Below, piece after piece: positions 39,301-44,269 of a stretch of DNA of 64,000 nucleotides. The notes under the pieces are model-generated. The model was given only the letters and a program-made list of their open reading frames with translations. It was not told where the DNA came from and made no database searches. Source of the stretch: Prostheceraeus crozeri (lineage: Eukaryota; Platyhelminthes; Polycladida; Euryleptidae); the NCBI GenBank assembly GCA_907163375.1, contig CAJQUW010005534.1, positions 372,001 through 436,000 of the forward strand. Reading direction: 5' to 3'. The translations under genes were made by a program, and so were the position numbers. The stretch's first letter is position 1; each line of letters starts with the position of its first letter.

Positions 39301-39817
39301 GTCCATCTGATTTCTGTTATGTTTCCATAATATATTCCATGCATTTCCTTATATTTCCATATGTATTGTTTAATTAGCTTTTTTCAATCTTGCTCATATT
39401 TCATTTATATTTTTTTCAAGTGTAATTTTTGTCTAAAAAACTTTACAATGAGCCACATGAGACAGAGAAACATAATTCAAATCGGCCCAAAACACAATCT
39501 CTATGTGTCTTCTGAAATGGTAATAAGCTTAAAAATATAACAAATAACTGAACCGACAAAAATTGTCATCAGCTGTAAAGTTTCATTATACTAACTCAAT
39601 TAGTTATTTAGTGTAGGCAGGATTATGTATGCATCCGTACAGTAGGATACAGTTGCGATAGGATTAAATTAAGAAACAGAGGACAATTCCACAAAATTTC
39701 ATCAAAGGTCATTTAACAATTTGTATTATTAGAACACAAAGTTAAAAATATCACACCAGAAGTAGTCACCTTCTTTCTTTGGTTTCTTGACCTTTCTTCG
39801 GACCCGCGGGCGATTAT
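529..39817 (-). CDS. AHI1: Jouberin (AHI1), 11 internal exons, partial at both ends
   Basis: Exons in transcript order: 39817-39770, 38836-38749, 37087-37027, 34395-34190, 29016-28993, 9211-8804, 8679-8496, 7849-7259, 7148-6876, 4598-4404, 623-529. All have AG/GT borders and all phases agree (about 724 codons). The N-terminal part is lysine/glutamate rich. It is followed by the conserved jouberin block (HRTDRL, LPIMTQP, WEEKIVFNEN, VRLQLYNPP, YPSTLYVT) and WD40 repeats (YDLSWS, SADGTARVW, NSLSFTSDGRKLYSGD). These match human AHI1 as I remember it in order and spacing. Jouberin acts at the ciliary transition zone and basal body, and human mutations cause Joubert syndrome. The remaining WD40 blades and the SH3 domain should lie left of base 1; the initiator exon was not placed with confidence. 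The introns total more than 37 kb and are full of transposable elements. Confidence 0.95.
902..934. repeat. Short hairpin
   Basis: ATGGGCCT and AGGCCCAT form perfect arms around a 17-nt loop. Function unknown; it may mark the end of an old repeat. Confidence 0.5.
1090..1492 (-). mobile_element. L2/CR1-like LINE, 3' fragment of reverse transcriptase ORF
   Basis: The minus-strand reading WLRIYVRIGYRLAILVYHCL then NGNAPSYFADSLLPIS matches the C-terminal reverse transcriptase region of L2/CR1-type LINEs (HWLP..RI.FKLALLVYKCL, APSYLADL). A second frame (LPTEVLELSSFPALTRA) continues it toward the C terminus, so there is at least one frameshift. An opposite-strand LINE-like tail (GCGCTCTATAAATA then TTA repeats) lies at about 1515-1550. 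Confidence 0.7.
1870..2500 (+). mobile_element. RTE-like LINE fragment (C-terminal reverse transcriptase)
   Basis: The frame 1877-2161 reads VLEQVSHFRYLGSSVTSDAR, then CDEDVKRRIGMGKTTYKKM, RNIGVAMRIRLLRCYVWSVL and LEAAEMWFLRRM. This is the thumb and C-terminal region of endonuclease-reverse transcriptase LINEs. Further pieces (RIPWIQKVSNEAVLER, IRFLGHSFG) follow with stops and frame changes. It is a 5'-truncated, decayed copy in an AHI1 intron. Confidence 0.8.
2638..3129 (-). CDS. Unrecognised 163-codon open frame in AHI1 intron
   Basis: Open frame on the AHI1 strand. The part at about 2923-3018 (QIDSLKPCYVDILANLFVDN then GEIASHLSTFTDVL) is bounded by an acceptor-like CCACAG and a donor-like CAG/GTATTT and reads like a helical protein segment. 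The neighbouring AHI1 exons already join in phase with no gap in the alignment, so it is not needed in AHI1. It may be a pseudo-exon, a retrocopy remnant or chance. Confidence 0.2.
   Translation of the reverse strand: MLLLLRYRLFSQFSDQRSGRKIFFGIHFLLTIPQQIDSLKPCYVDILANLFVDNGEIASHLSTFTDVLRYFEKNQNPSFVIFLKESVKSPTFLLPLTYYFSDCNFFTNFIAYLNNFCFHLVLKKSIRIMQTCGLSMMRVTCKYWQNKINGGIFVTEVCFKVFI
3130..4403. other. AHI1 intron, nothing recognised
   Basis: AT-rich intronic sequence with only short, low-quality open frames. No repeat family recognised. Confidence 0.5.
4404..4598 (-). CDS. AHI1: AHI1 exon (WD40 repeat)
   Basis: 195-nt exon, phase 0 at both ends. It encodes one WD40 repeat: LDDHQGFVNSLSFTSDGRKL, YSGDSAGVVCVWNV, then a linker ending TIAEKELE before the donor GTAAGT. 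It aligns with human [20 protein letters not shown] and YSGDCTGVIVVWNT. Confidence 0.96.
4599..6875. other. AHI1 intron, nothing recognised
   Basis: About 2.3 kb of AT-rich intron between two WD40 exons. No transposon, RNA gene or extra exon that I can support. Confidence 0.5.
6876..7148 (-). CDS. AHI1: AHI1 exon (WD40 repeats)
   Basis: 273-nt exon (91 codons), phase 0 at both ends, acceptor CCTTTTCAG and donor GTAAGA. It reads FPSGRVKCRLTGHRKLVYDL, then SASADGTARVW, LAHPTFVYAAQFHP and VVTAAYDKSVRIW. Two WD40 repeats are recognisable by GH...DGTARVW and HP...YDKSVRIW, matching human GHLNIIYDLSWS and HPSFVYTAKFHP. Confidence 0.97.
7259..7849 (-). CDS. AHI1: AHI1 exon (domain before the WD40 propeller)
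   Basis: 591-nt exon (197 codons), phase 0 at both ends. It begins LLDFVSPATAAAQ and contains WYRVAWAFLRPVGANGN, KKVRLQLYNPP, SVYPSTLYVTMTGMK, WTRLPGQMCKVPNK and FSHEGSRLAAACNDEGDFPL. These correspond in order to human AHI1 KIAWAFLKLLGANGN, LRLQLYYPP, YPSTLYVTVRG, KRLPGQACRIPNK and FSHNGRILAAAC. The last part is the first WD40 strand set. The frame extends upstream to an in-frame ATG at 7867, but the acceptor at 7849 shows that ATG is intronic. Confidence 0.97.
7850..8495. other. AHI1 intron, nothing recognised
   Basis: About 650 bases between the pre-WD exon and the LPIMTQP exon. AT-rich, no feature recognised beyond splice signals. Confidence 0.5.
8496..8679 (-). CDS. AHI1: AHI1 exon (LPIMTQP block)
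   Basis: 184-nt exon, acceptor TTTTTCAG and donor GTGAGA. It encodes VVSFYEDVDKVGYLLPIMTQ, then PCDFK, LPVWEEKIVFNEN and ERAIIFFE. This is the most diagnostic match to vertebrate jouberin (YYEKENVDYILPIMTQP, PEWEEQIVFNEN). It leaves at phase 0. Confidence 0.97.
8804..9211 (-). CDS. AHI1: AHI1 exon (charged region into conserved pre-WD domain)
   Basis: 408-nt exon with acceptor CTTTTCAG and donor GTAAGG. The first half is highly charged (KKVRRKKKKTEENADEAQPE, KKGRRRRKKKARGASKERL). The second half enters the conserved jouberin block: VLSIIIHRTDRLKTDL, AHPMVRVHIMDMDTGKYL. Human AHI1 has HRTDRL and HPMVKIHVVD at the same place. The plus-strand serine-rich frame over this exon is only its antisense shadow. 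Confidence 0.96.
9411..9690 (+). repeat. Degenerate half-copy of the 17.3-kb palindromic MITE family
   Basis: The stretch shares in order GTCTGGCCGCCAG, AGTTTCTGCAGG, CTACCACGAATATG and GGCCATTTCCTATTATGT with the left arm and centre of the 17,292-17,822 element. The second arm is not present. The copy is diverged and probably old. Confidence 0.65.
9628..10008 (+). CDS. Unrecognised 126-codon open frame, antisense in AHI1 intron
   Basis: The frame has a hydrophobic segment (SVLITVTFIFLLFIVSEIM) followed by a charged tail (RSFGDEVKRRTNSM, PWQREATKDWQEIFEAFG, ending FLDIYW). It could encode a small single-pass membrane protein. Its first codons overlap MITE-derived sequence, there is no homologue I recognise, and no splice context, so it may be a chance frame. 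Confidence 0.2.
   Translation: MSTGHFLLCVCAIMLTTSDQRHVRLFQLQTSAIKYMNYTIESVLITVTFIFLLFIVSEIMRSFGDEVKRRTNSMDSRVEPMPWQREATKDWQEIFEAFGRAKGVIDNEIDATNPTSKMTDFLDIYW
10009..11590. other. Intronic stretch, nothing recognised
   Basis: AT-rich intronic DNA, including a TAATAATAATAAATAATAA run near 11,290. No coding or mobile-element signature that I can support. Confidence 0.45.
11595..11640 (-). repeat. Penelope-type hammerhead-like relic
   Basis: On the minus strand: CTTTATCAAGTGGCATGGCC then GAAAGCTCGAGG. The GGC-ATG-GCC stem followed by GAAAG resembles stem II plus the GAAA core of Penelope-associated hammerhead motifs, but the CTGATGA half is lost. It is a weak relic with no coding sequence nearby. 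Confidence 0.35.
12947..13030. repeat. Nested palindromes, probable hAT terminal remnant
   Basis: CAGTGGCGGGCGCGATTCG is followed by repeated inverted copies of CGATTTTCGCACGATT and AATCGTGCG. Clustered palindromes behind a CAGTGGCG start are typical of hAT subterminal regions. The other end was not found. Confidence 0.4.
13389..13622. repeat. 234-bp near-perfect palindrome with hammerhead-like core in its loop
   Basis: The arms start GGAACCC and run about 95 bp with few mismatches (shared GATGGACATTCAAAGAATGC and TACTTTATCGAGTA). The loop holds CTGATGA at 13,501-13,507, a possible stem GGTCAC/GTGATC, and GAAA at 13,526-13,529. This is the hammerhead core order, but no stem I with a cleavage site separates the halves. 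It is probably a foldback element or a pair of inverted Penelope-type ends. Confidence 0.7.
14345..14487. repeat. 143-bp palindromic MITE
   Basis: The ends CTTCCAACTGG and CCAGTTGGAAG are perfect inverted repeats. Homology continues inward through CATT.CATCG and GAATTTTCGGAAAAC, giving arms of about 45 bp. There is no coding capacity. A target duplication is not obvious. Confidence 0.7.
14488..15612. other. Intronic stretch, nothing recognised
   Basis: A weak open stretch at about 14,660-14,935 (plus) has no start or homology that I can support. The part nearest 15,612 should hold the 3' UTR of the nested secreted-protein gene; I saw no canonical AATAAA there. Confidence 0.4.
15613..16341 (-). 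CDS. Secreted cysteine-containing protein with PAN/apple-like segment, nested in AHI1 intron
   Basis: One uninterrupted 242-codon frame. The start at MVEFC is followed by a clear signal peptide (LLILLIILVIGCTFACT), so the product should be secreted. Residues about 55-90 (LKCASSCGADFKCIGFL...KCVHL) have the CxxxC...CxGF...C.L spacing of PAN/apple modules. The C-terminal half (GECFINELSMFCRASGFEVA ... ending CEYRDYWGFFGG) is reminiscent of a divergent C-type-lectin-like fold, but I cannot confirm that. It lies inside the 19.8-kb AHI1 intron on the same strand and has no intron of its own. An open segment just upstream (16,382-16,499; INVQDYIKNPLDTDSQSF) has possible splice borders and could be an upstream exon. 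No specific function can be assigned. Confidence 0.6.
   Translation of the reverse strand: MVEFCRLLILLIILVIGCTFACTPGQSTSSKSEASFKRVRSTGCSPLHLPTSFRLKCASSCGADFKCIGFLTLSADIPKCVHLTTNSKITSDQECFSYHRSGCKEISQESASKLEQNIPIISRKLVTSVIKPRHLAVVGKRIMFFTGGECFINELSMFCRASGFEVADCPKEDAEAFATSISVNPEALKLGYDIKVKSGNSTLIFLPASSSYKNFTLREFESKSDKLSPSCEYRDYWGFFGG
16560..17291. other. Intronic stretch, nothing recognised
   Basis: AT-rich sequence upstream of the nested secreted-protein gene. It may contain that gene's promoter, but no element can be pointed to. Confidence 0.4.
17292..17822. mobile_element. 531-bp palindromic MITE (full copy)
   Basis: The ends AGTCCGGCAGCCAGAAC and its complement start two inverted arms of about 210 bp each, which share AGTTTCTGCAGGGAACG, GAAAATGAGACT and CACATGTAAATCCAATGGGA. 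The centre is unique. There is no transposase, so it is non-autonomous. Diverged relatives lie at 9.4 and 52.0 kb. Confidence 0.8.
17823..18920. other. Intronic stretch, nothing recognised
   Basis: AT-rich intron. The minus-strand frame at 18,140-18,367 has no homologue that I recognise and no good splice context. Confidence 0.4.
18925..20060. repeat. Possible pogo/Tigger-like non-autonomous element
   Basis: TTATAACG-type motifs cluster at both ends: TTTATAACGGGCTCGCTTAT near 18,934 and the complement of TTTATAACGAGATTG near 20,050, with GGTTATAGCGAGC and CTATAGCGAGCC in between. Such CTCGTTATAACGAG motifs are typical of pogo/Tigger ends. No transposase frame was seen and the exact ends are unclear. 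Confidence 0.35.
20060..20700 (+). mobile_element. I/Jockey-type LINE, 3' fragment
   Basis: Overlapping frames read KLKCFSALSKPS, then VVETILIYGLEGLPLTSS, HRRLLQYAFGIHYPDRIYN, LKLIGHCLRSDQNNPLAMV and GVRTIDDLLKINK. This order (subunit packing, YG.E..., RLL, GH..R) is the C-terminal region of LINE reverse transcriptases. There are frame changes. The element is 5'-truncated and lies directly before the BEL/Pao left LTR. Confidence 0.65.
20736..21084 (+). repeat. BEL/Pao left LTR
   Basis: About 349 bp, near-identical to 26,547-26,898. It contains TGGCATCACATC at its start and a polyadenylation-like CAATAAAG near its end. Confidence 0.9.
26547..26898 (+). repeat. BEL/Pao right LTR
   Basis: About 352 bp, direct repeat of the left LTR at about 99% identity by eye, counting substitutions only. 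Confidence 0.9.
26962..27019. repeat. (TA)n microsatellite
   Basis: About 29 uninterrupted TA units, directly beside the hammerhead-bearing repeat. Confidence 0.95.
27020..27305 (-). mobile_element. tRNA-derived SINE-like repeat carrying a hammerhead ribozyme
   Basis: On the minus strand there is a pol III-type A box (TGGCCTTGTGG, 27,137-27,147) and B box (GGTTCAAACC, 27,086-27,095), spaced as in a tRNA gene. A complete hammerhead core follows directly, then about 20 bp more and the TA repeat. The upstream 150 bp is unlike a tRNA. The unit lies between two TA microsatellites. The layout resembles hammerhead-bearing SINE-like repeats such as schistosome Sm-alpha; that comparison is from memory. 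No coding capacity. Confidence 0.7.
27041..27082 (-). ncRNA. Type I minimal hammerhead ribozyme
   Basis: Minus-strand reading: stem I CCACGA, core CTGATGA, stem II GGCC-CAACA-GGCC, core GAAA, a two-base-pair stem III with AT loop (ACATGT), cleavage triplet GTC, then stem I strand TCGTGG. Every invariant hammerhead core base is present and stem I pairs perfectly over 6 bp. The very short stem III is the form known from Penelope-like elements and small retroposons. Expected cut: after the C of GTC, at about position 27,047. Activity is inferred. Confidence 0.8.
27306..27380. repeat. (TA)n followed by (GA)n microsatellite
   Basis: TA units at 27,306-27,338 pass directly into about 21 GA units to 27,380. 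Confidence 0.95.
27385..27525. repeat. Irregular tandem array of CYCCTGCCCCA
   Basis: Six copies of an 11-nt unit (CTCCTGCCCCA or CCCCTGCCCCA, one ending CCCCC) are spaced unevenly by 8-25 nt of varying sequence, several preceded by GTACG or GTAC. The array is strikingly C-rich on the plus strand in an AT-rich region. Confidence 0.8.
27526..28992. other. AHI1 intron, nothing recognised
   Basis: AT-rich intronic DNA up to the 24-nt microexon. No repeat family or extra exon that I can support. Confidence 0.45.
28993..29016 (-). CDS. AHI1: AHI1 24-nt microexon
   Basis: 24-nt microexon between acceptor TATTTCAG and donor GTAAGT. It adds seven whole codons (TQEAAQE) plus split glutamate codons on both sides, keeping the frame from DENNE to EEEPQTQKK. 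It sits between a 5.2-kb intron and a 19.8-kb intron. Because its length is a multiple of three it could be skipped without changing frame. Confidence 0.85.
29017..30582. other. AHI1 intron, nothing recognised
   Basis: AT-rich intron between the microexon and the Penelope-like insertion. Only short chance frames. Confidence 0.45.
30594..31152 (-). repeat. Left inverted arm of Penelope-like element
   Basis: 559 bp, reverse complement of 32,261-32,819 with no indel seen. It starts CATTTCAAGTTTTG and ends GTGCAAGGTTTCA at the junction with the reverse transcriptase frame. Confidence 0.93.
31154..31885 (+). CDS. Penelope-like reverse transcriptase (C-terminal) and partial GIY-YIG domain
   Basis: The open frame begins just inside the left arm: PKLYRRYIDDIILGPFANEP (YIDD is the catalytic motif), then VLNFLDLSISIEREVYFQP, a linker with RIVQKPGKQIRS, the cysteine pair CSCKIC, and the GIY-YIG start YVVYKFTCSLCGDFYIGST. 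Fingers and most of the palm are missing and the frame closes early in the nuclease. Penelope elements use this nuclease to nick target DNA. The copy cannot be autonomous. Confidence 0.85.
   Translation, partial: PKLYRRYIDDIILGPFANEPSLFNNILEIFNSIHQDIKFTIEAPENGVLNFLDLSISIEREVYFQPYNKENHSGICLDKFSNVPDFVKQNFIKNTINNIGVRCSDSADVGRHVNDFKKKLRKNNYHWRDVQEKRPKQHSRDENNTNSILQLDFINDAAHRKLNKLVKKYDVPFRIVQKPGKQIRSTFNKFNSLNSSTNCSCKICESLNNDHACEKRYVVYKFTCSLCGDFYIGSTKHPFRYRF
32261..32819 (+). repeat. Right inverted arm of Penelope-like element
   Basis: Complement of the left arm. It contains, on the plus strand, GGGTC-TTGAGAA, stem GCAC-TGA-GTGC, GAAA, CCGG and TC-GACCC: a hammerhead fold with a changed CTGATGA half but intact GAAA and GTC. 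Confidence 0.93.
32863..34189. other. AHI1 intron, nothing recognised
   Basis: AT-rich intron with no supported feature. Confidence 0.45.
34190..34395 (-). CDS. AHI1: AHI1 exon (charged coiled-coil-like segment)
   Basis: 206-nt exon, phase 0 in and phase 2 out, acceptor TTTTCCAAG and donor GTAAGT. It encodes 68 codons starting LEAVRASLEKDQDQEIIDA, then NLYDPQKERKNRRKKK and KKPKKRVKKKTEDENN. The composition is strongly charged, like the nuclear-localisation-like N-terminal region of jouberin. Confidence 0.9.
34999..36641. mobile_element. hAT-type DNA transposon, non-autonomous, with 8-bp target duplication
   Basis: The terminal CAGGGTTGGC and its complement GCCAACCCTG are flanked on both sides by GTAAAAAT (34,991-34,998 and 36,642-36,649), a perfect 8-bp duplication as expected for hAT. 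Subterminal GGTAAAAACC/GGTTTTTACC and GCTAAAACTGG repeats occur near both ends. I found no transposase frame, so this is a 1.64-kb non-autonomous or decayed copy in the AHI1 intron. Confidence 0.9.
37027..37087 (-). CDS. AHI1: AHI1 exon (poly-Thr/poly-Lys segment)
   Basis: 61-nt exon with acceptor TTTTCTAG and donor GTGAGA. It reads ADTTTTKKKRKKKPQPDSQL. I found it because the flanking exons had incompatible phases (2 out, 0 in); this exon enters with one base and leaves at phase 0, which resolves the conflict exactly. It is low-complexity and would easily be missed by gene predictors. Confidence 0.85.
37760..37990 (-). mobile_element. LINE 3' fragment (CR1/L2-like C terminus)
   Basis: The minus frame reads CRTEHFKMSFFHRATRLWNN, then HTYVSIEAFKMAVNKLEEL. 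RTE.FK.SF..R...LWN and AFK..V are the usual C-terminal end of LINE ORF2. A sibling piece is at 40.1 kb on the plus strand. Confidence 0.6.
38383..38487. repeat. 105-bp palindrome
   Basis: TTCATAAATCTAGTTGGGAA at one end and the complement TTCATAAATTTAGTTGGGAA at the other, continuing into CAAGTACAGAA. Arms of about 34 bp. Likely a small MITE. Confidence 0.7.
38749..38836 (-). CDS. AHI1: AHI1 exon (acidic N-terminal segment)
   Basis: 88-nt exon with acceptor TTTCAG and donor GTAAGT, phase 1 in and phase 2 out. Only one frame is open and it reads DAADDQSPLKSN then a short amphipathic stretch ending YENQE. Its phase-2 end needs a single base from the next exon, which the 37,027-37,087 exon supplies. 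Confidence 0.85.
39030..39150 (-). repeat. Penelope-type end fragment with hammerhead-like motif
   Basis: Minus strand: CCCAGAAGATGGCCGAAACG then TCTTGAACC. The GGCCGAAACGTC block is common at Penelope-like ends. It retains GAAAC and GTC, but stem II is minimal and CTGATGA is altered. Confidence 0.45.
39770..39817 (-). CDS. AHI1: AHI1 exon (basic N-terminal segment)
   Basis: 48-nt exon, the most upstream one I can place. The acceptor is TTTTCAG and the donor is GTGACT, which is weak. It enters in phase 1 and leaves in phase 1, reading NRPRVRRKVKKPKKE, a lysine/arginine-rich stretch typical of the poorly conserved jouberin N terminus. The split aspartate codon joins cleanly to the next exon. 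Confidence 0.8.
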
Positions 39818-40089
39818 CTGAAAAGTGAAATTGACATTTATTTTTGGAATTAGCGACATGCATGTAAGTATTACAAAATGTGAAATCTTTCCGCTCAGCT
39901 CTAAGAAGTCCTCGACTGATCAACGGAGACACGGAACTAGATTTGATTTTACTATGTTGAACTAGATGTCTTTCCTAAACGAATCATCTATCCTAGCACT
40001 GCCGAAAGATGAAGTGAAAGATGGTGCGCCGTGCGACTACTGGTCTTAGAATAGCACCGAGACAGCCATGTGTGTCGTGAGAACAAGGG

Positions 40090-40270
40090 TTCTGGCGTGA
40101 ACAAGCTCCTTTTGGAGGCATTTTCAACATATGTTAGTGTTGAAGCATTCAAGAGAGCAGTCAACAAGTTTCCACTAAGCTCTATGGAGAGTTGACAATT
40201 TGAGGGGTTTTTTGTCTTGTGTATTTCTGTTAAGTTATCTTGGTTTTCAATATTATAGTCCTTTTCGCTA
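40090..40270 (+). mobile_element. LINE 3' tail fragment
   Basis: The plus reading LLEAFSTYVSVEAFKRAVNK then FPLSSMES and stop closely resembles the 37.8-kb fragment (TYVSIEAFKMAVNK), so both come from one LINE family. Confidence 0.6.
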
Positions 40271-40440
40271 TTTTCTTTTTTACCCCTACGAGCTACACAG
40301 TTATTAGTTATTACTTAGGTATTATACATTTTGCATCCCATATCTGTCTATTCACTTTTCTATCACCGAATTTTCAGTGTTTCTGTTATTAGCCTGCTTA
40401 GTTATTAAGTTATTATGAGTTATATTTTAACTATACTGTT

Positions 40441-42928
40441 GGGTAATTCCACGCGTTACGACGTAATTTCGTGCGCATTTCGTGACATTGGAATCTAGTT
40501 TTTTTATCAGAAGTAATGTCATTTCTCATTACCTCTGAATGGATTCCAATCAAGCTTACGGTCAAAGTGAAGAATACATCGTCGGAAACGATAATGACGT
40601 CGGTCTTCCATACGGAATTGTTACACATGATCTTCGTCTTGGCAATAATCATCTTTAGTCCGACTGGCTAGCTATTGTCGTGGATATCCCGAAGCATCGA
40701 AGCATCGTTTGTAACTCCTCTGTGGAACTGGCAATTAGCACTATGTCGTCAGCGAAAATGAGGTGAGACTGAAACTCTCCATCGATATTGATACCTTTGC
40801 CCTCCCAGTTGATCATATTGATTACTGCATCTTGCAGACATGAGGTGAAGAGTCTGGGGGACATATTATCATCTTGTCTGGCACCTCGACCTAGGTTGAA
40901 TTTTCTACTGTTAGTATGGAGTCGTAGAGAGGCAGTTGCTTCGTCATAGAGGTTTTTCAGAATGTCAAGGTAAGCATCTTCAACTCCTCAATTTCAAATA
41001 TAGCCGCTCCTAAATGTTTCTAAACGCGTTTTCAATTGTCAGTAAATCATTCGAATCAAAAGTATAAATGATTCGACTTCTCCCCGATGACTGGACTCAG
41101 TATAATTCACACAATGGCGGACACGTCAAATTCATCCATGTCGTCATTTGGTGCGCATTGGAATATCCCTTCACCTTGTCATGAACAATGTGGTCACTTC
41201 GGTTTGTGACACGATCTACAAACCAGCAATCATGGCAAGCAACGGCTCTATACATTCGGTCGACACTTCCTGACCTGCAGCTAACCGAAATTGGTCCTTA
41301 CACTCGGAGAATCATATGGTTATTCACAGTTTCTGTACGCAAAAGTCGAACAGCTTCATATGAGCTAATACGATAATCGTAACGCAATACGTACTGAATT
41401 CATTTTGGATTTGAATTCTCACTGAATTCGTGTTTTCGGTGTGTGCTAGAAAACTTGCCATGCCATGGATTGTTTCGCAAATGACTATGTAGGCCTACGC
41501 AGCAACCATAAGGGCCAAGCAACAACTTGCGCTGGAGTCGTCTGCTAGCGTATTACATGCTGTTGTTGATGTAGGTCCACTGATGGCACTGACATTTTGA
41601 GCCATCCAAGCTGATTGAATAAAGTAGAGAACTGTACAGAACTGCACGATAATTAAGACATCATAACTAAATTCTTAAACGCTTGCTCTGAAACGTTCAT
41701 AAAATTTCCTTAAAAACGTTCTCTTAAAATTTCCTTTTCAATTTGCAATTCTAAAAGAATGTTAATTCCGGTTGCATATTCAATGTTAACTTCCTTCATA
41801 GACATCAATAGTATTTTCAGAATTTTAGGCTCCAGCCGATGACCGCAAACGTACCGAAGAATAAAAATTCAAAACTCATCCATTTTTGATGCTATTGAGC
41901 GAACTCTTCCACCGAGCTAAATACACAATAGGATACTGGGTGGCAATTTTCTAAATGATTAGACTAGAGCTACATTTTTTTCGTGAAATTGGGCACTGCA
42001 TCTAACTCCTGTACTTCAATTTCTAGTGTTAGGCCTATTTGGTCATAGCATTTGTCTTACAATTTTCTCAAAAACGTGTTGAAAATTCCAAGTGTGACCT
42101 AATTTCAAAAAGCGCGGGAACCATGTTACAATAAAATAGATAATAGACAACACAATATCTGCCTGCCTACTCATCAAGTCACCATATTCGTGTGTACATA
42201 AATGGAAAAATGAATGATCAGAGATTTTAACCAAATCAAAGATTTAAGAGACATTGAGAAAGTTCAAATAATATGCACATTCTGAATCGATTCGGCACGA
42301 GAATGCTGGAATGTGTTCGGATGCTGATAGCTTCCATTTAACAATGTGACCGCAAGGCGTTACGACGTCACTGTGTTGCGTTGCGGTGCGACGTTACGAT
42401 TTTCATAATGCTGTGTTAAACAAATTTGTGAACACAAAGTGGATCTGAATAGACAATGTCATATGAATCATTTACATTGCTTAGCACCTAAATTTTGGAA
42501 GCTTAATGGATTGGTTGAAGGTCGTGAGACGAAAAACTGTCATTTTTCCGTTACGACGTCACGCATGCAACTTCAGATCTACATGTCAATTTTTTAATAA
42601 AATAAAAGAAAGTGAGATTGCTTTCGAATAAGTGCTCGATTTTTGATTCAAATAAGTAACAAACATCTGCTATATTTGAGCAATTTGAAATACATCTGTG
42701 CAATAACGGGCAAATTCTAAAAATGATAATTTTTCAATTTTTCTTGTTTTAATTGCTATTTAAATTTATTTAAATAATTTTTTTGTAATGGAAGTCAAAT
42801 TTTCGTGGTAAAATGAATGTTTTTCTGGAAAATATAAGTGTCAAGGATGATGCTTGTGCTATCAAAAATAAGCTCCCATGAACTTTCAGAAAATTACACA
42901 AATGTTGAACATACGCGTGGAATTGCCC
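40441..42928. mobile_element. 2.5-kb TIR element (DNA transposon), with nested RTE fragment
   Basis: The ends are GGGTAATTCCACGCG and the complement of GGGCAATTCCACGCG, one mismatch in 15. CGTTACGACGT recurs inside both ends (40,454; 42,359; 42,551) as subterminal repeats. I saw no transposase and no clear target duplication, so the superfamily is uncertain. The interior includes an RTE-like reverse transcriptase remnant. Confidence 0.6.
40540..41000 (-). mobile_element. RTE-like LINE fragment
   Basis: Minus frames read LRLHTNSRKFNLGRGARQDD, MSPRLFTSCLQDAVINMINW, HLIFADDIVLIASSTEELQT and LKMIIAKTKIMCNN. This is the palm region with FADD and the following KTK motif of RTE-type reverse transcriptases. 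There are frame changes. It lies within the TIR element. Confidence 0.8.
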
Positions 42929-43130
42929 TTTTTCAGAATTGTCTAGTTATAATTCCTTCATCATCCAACTTTTCTTTTCTTTCTTAGATTTTCTGCTTCT
43001 TTGCATTTAATCTTCTGCCTGGACATTTATGGTGTATAGGCTCACGCTTTGATTAAAAAAATTGACAAGACTCACAGCAACAAAAAGGGAGCAGGAGTGT
43101 GTAAACCTGAACAACACATCGATTTATGTC

Positions 43131-43269
43131 AAAAGCAAAAAACAAACTCTGATCGATTCTCTATTCAAGTTAAAAGTGTACAATTTGACGGTGCTTTGGC
43201 ATACAATTGCACACTTTTCACATGAATAGAGAATCGACCAGAAAAATAGAAAGTTTGCATTTTGCTTTT
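43131..43269. repeat. 139-bp palindrome
   Basis: The arms share AAAAGCAAAA at the ends and TCGATTCTCTATTCA plus AAAAGTGT inward. Probably a small MITE. Confidence 0.65.
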
Positions 43270-44269
43270 ACCATGAATATGTCTCAGATCTCCCTTCGTT
43301 TGGTCAACACATAGATTGAATATTTCTTGACCAGTCATACACTTTAAAAATTGACTGCAGAAGAGCCAAAGCTTTGTTGATATAATCATCTATTGAATAA
43401 TGTAGTTAATTTCGGTTTGCATCAGATGGATGTACAAAGTGCATCATATAGGTTATTATATCATAATGAGATATATGACTTCTATCTGATGATGGCTGCC
43501 GTTTCGTAGCAGAAATTAGTTTTATCATCAACTAATTAAATGATTATAAAATCTTAATTGGCTATTCTTCCATCAATTTTTCTCAGAAACACAGACAAAG
43601 ATATGCATACAAAGTTGAGACACTGAGCTTAATGTTTCGAAATCTCGATGACGGATGGCATGACTCAGGTTCTTTTGGGTGCAGCAGCAAAAAAAGATGA
43701 TGACTTCATACCATGAACTAAGGACAAATTTCAAAATTATATTTCACGATCTACTATCGTTTGATATCAAGCGAATCTTCAGAAAATAAAAGATAAACAT
43801 TACGCTAGTTCGCCGCAATCAAATATAAAGAAGCGTGATAAACAATAGATGATAAAATGATAAAACTGTATATTAACACAACTTCCCATGCAAGACAAGA
43901 GATTAAACTTCCAGAATATCATATATAGAATCACGTGCATGAAATGTCAAAAATTTTACATCTGAAGCTTAAGACCAGCTTTAAGCTTAAGACCTGTGCA
44001 TAAACGGGTTGAAGATTACCTTCAACCGTATTCATCAATCGCTCATACGTACAGTGTACAGAGACACTTTCAACAATGCGATAATAACTCACGCAATATC
44101 AAAGTTGATATCATTGCCGGGACAATGATAGTGCAAATCGCAGACTCAGTGATGCTGTTTATATACGTGGTTGGTTCAATAAGCAGTGAGACTAAGAATG
44201 AAAACGATCTTTTAAACAAACTTTTTTATTACAGCTGGTTAGTAAGCAGTAAGTAGGTCTAGAAACGAG

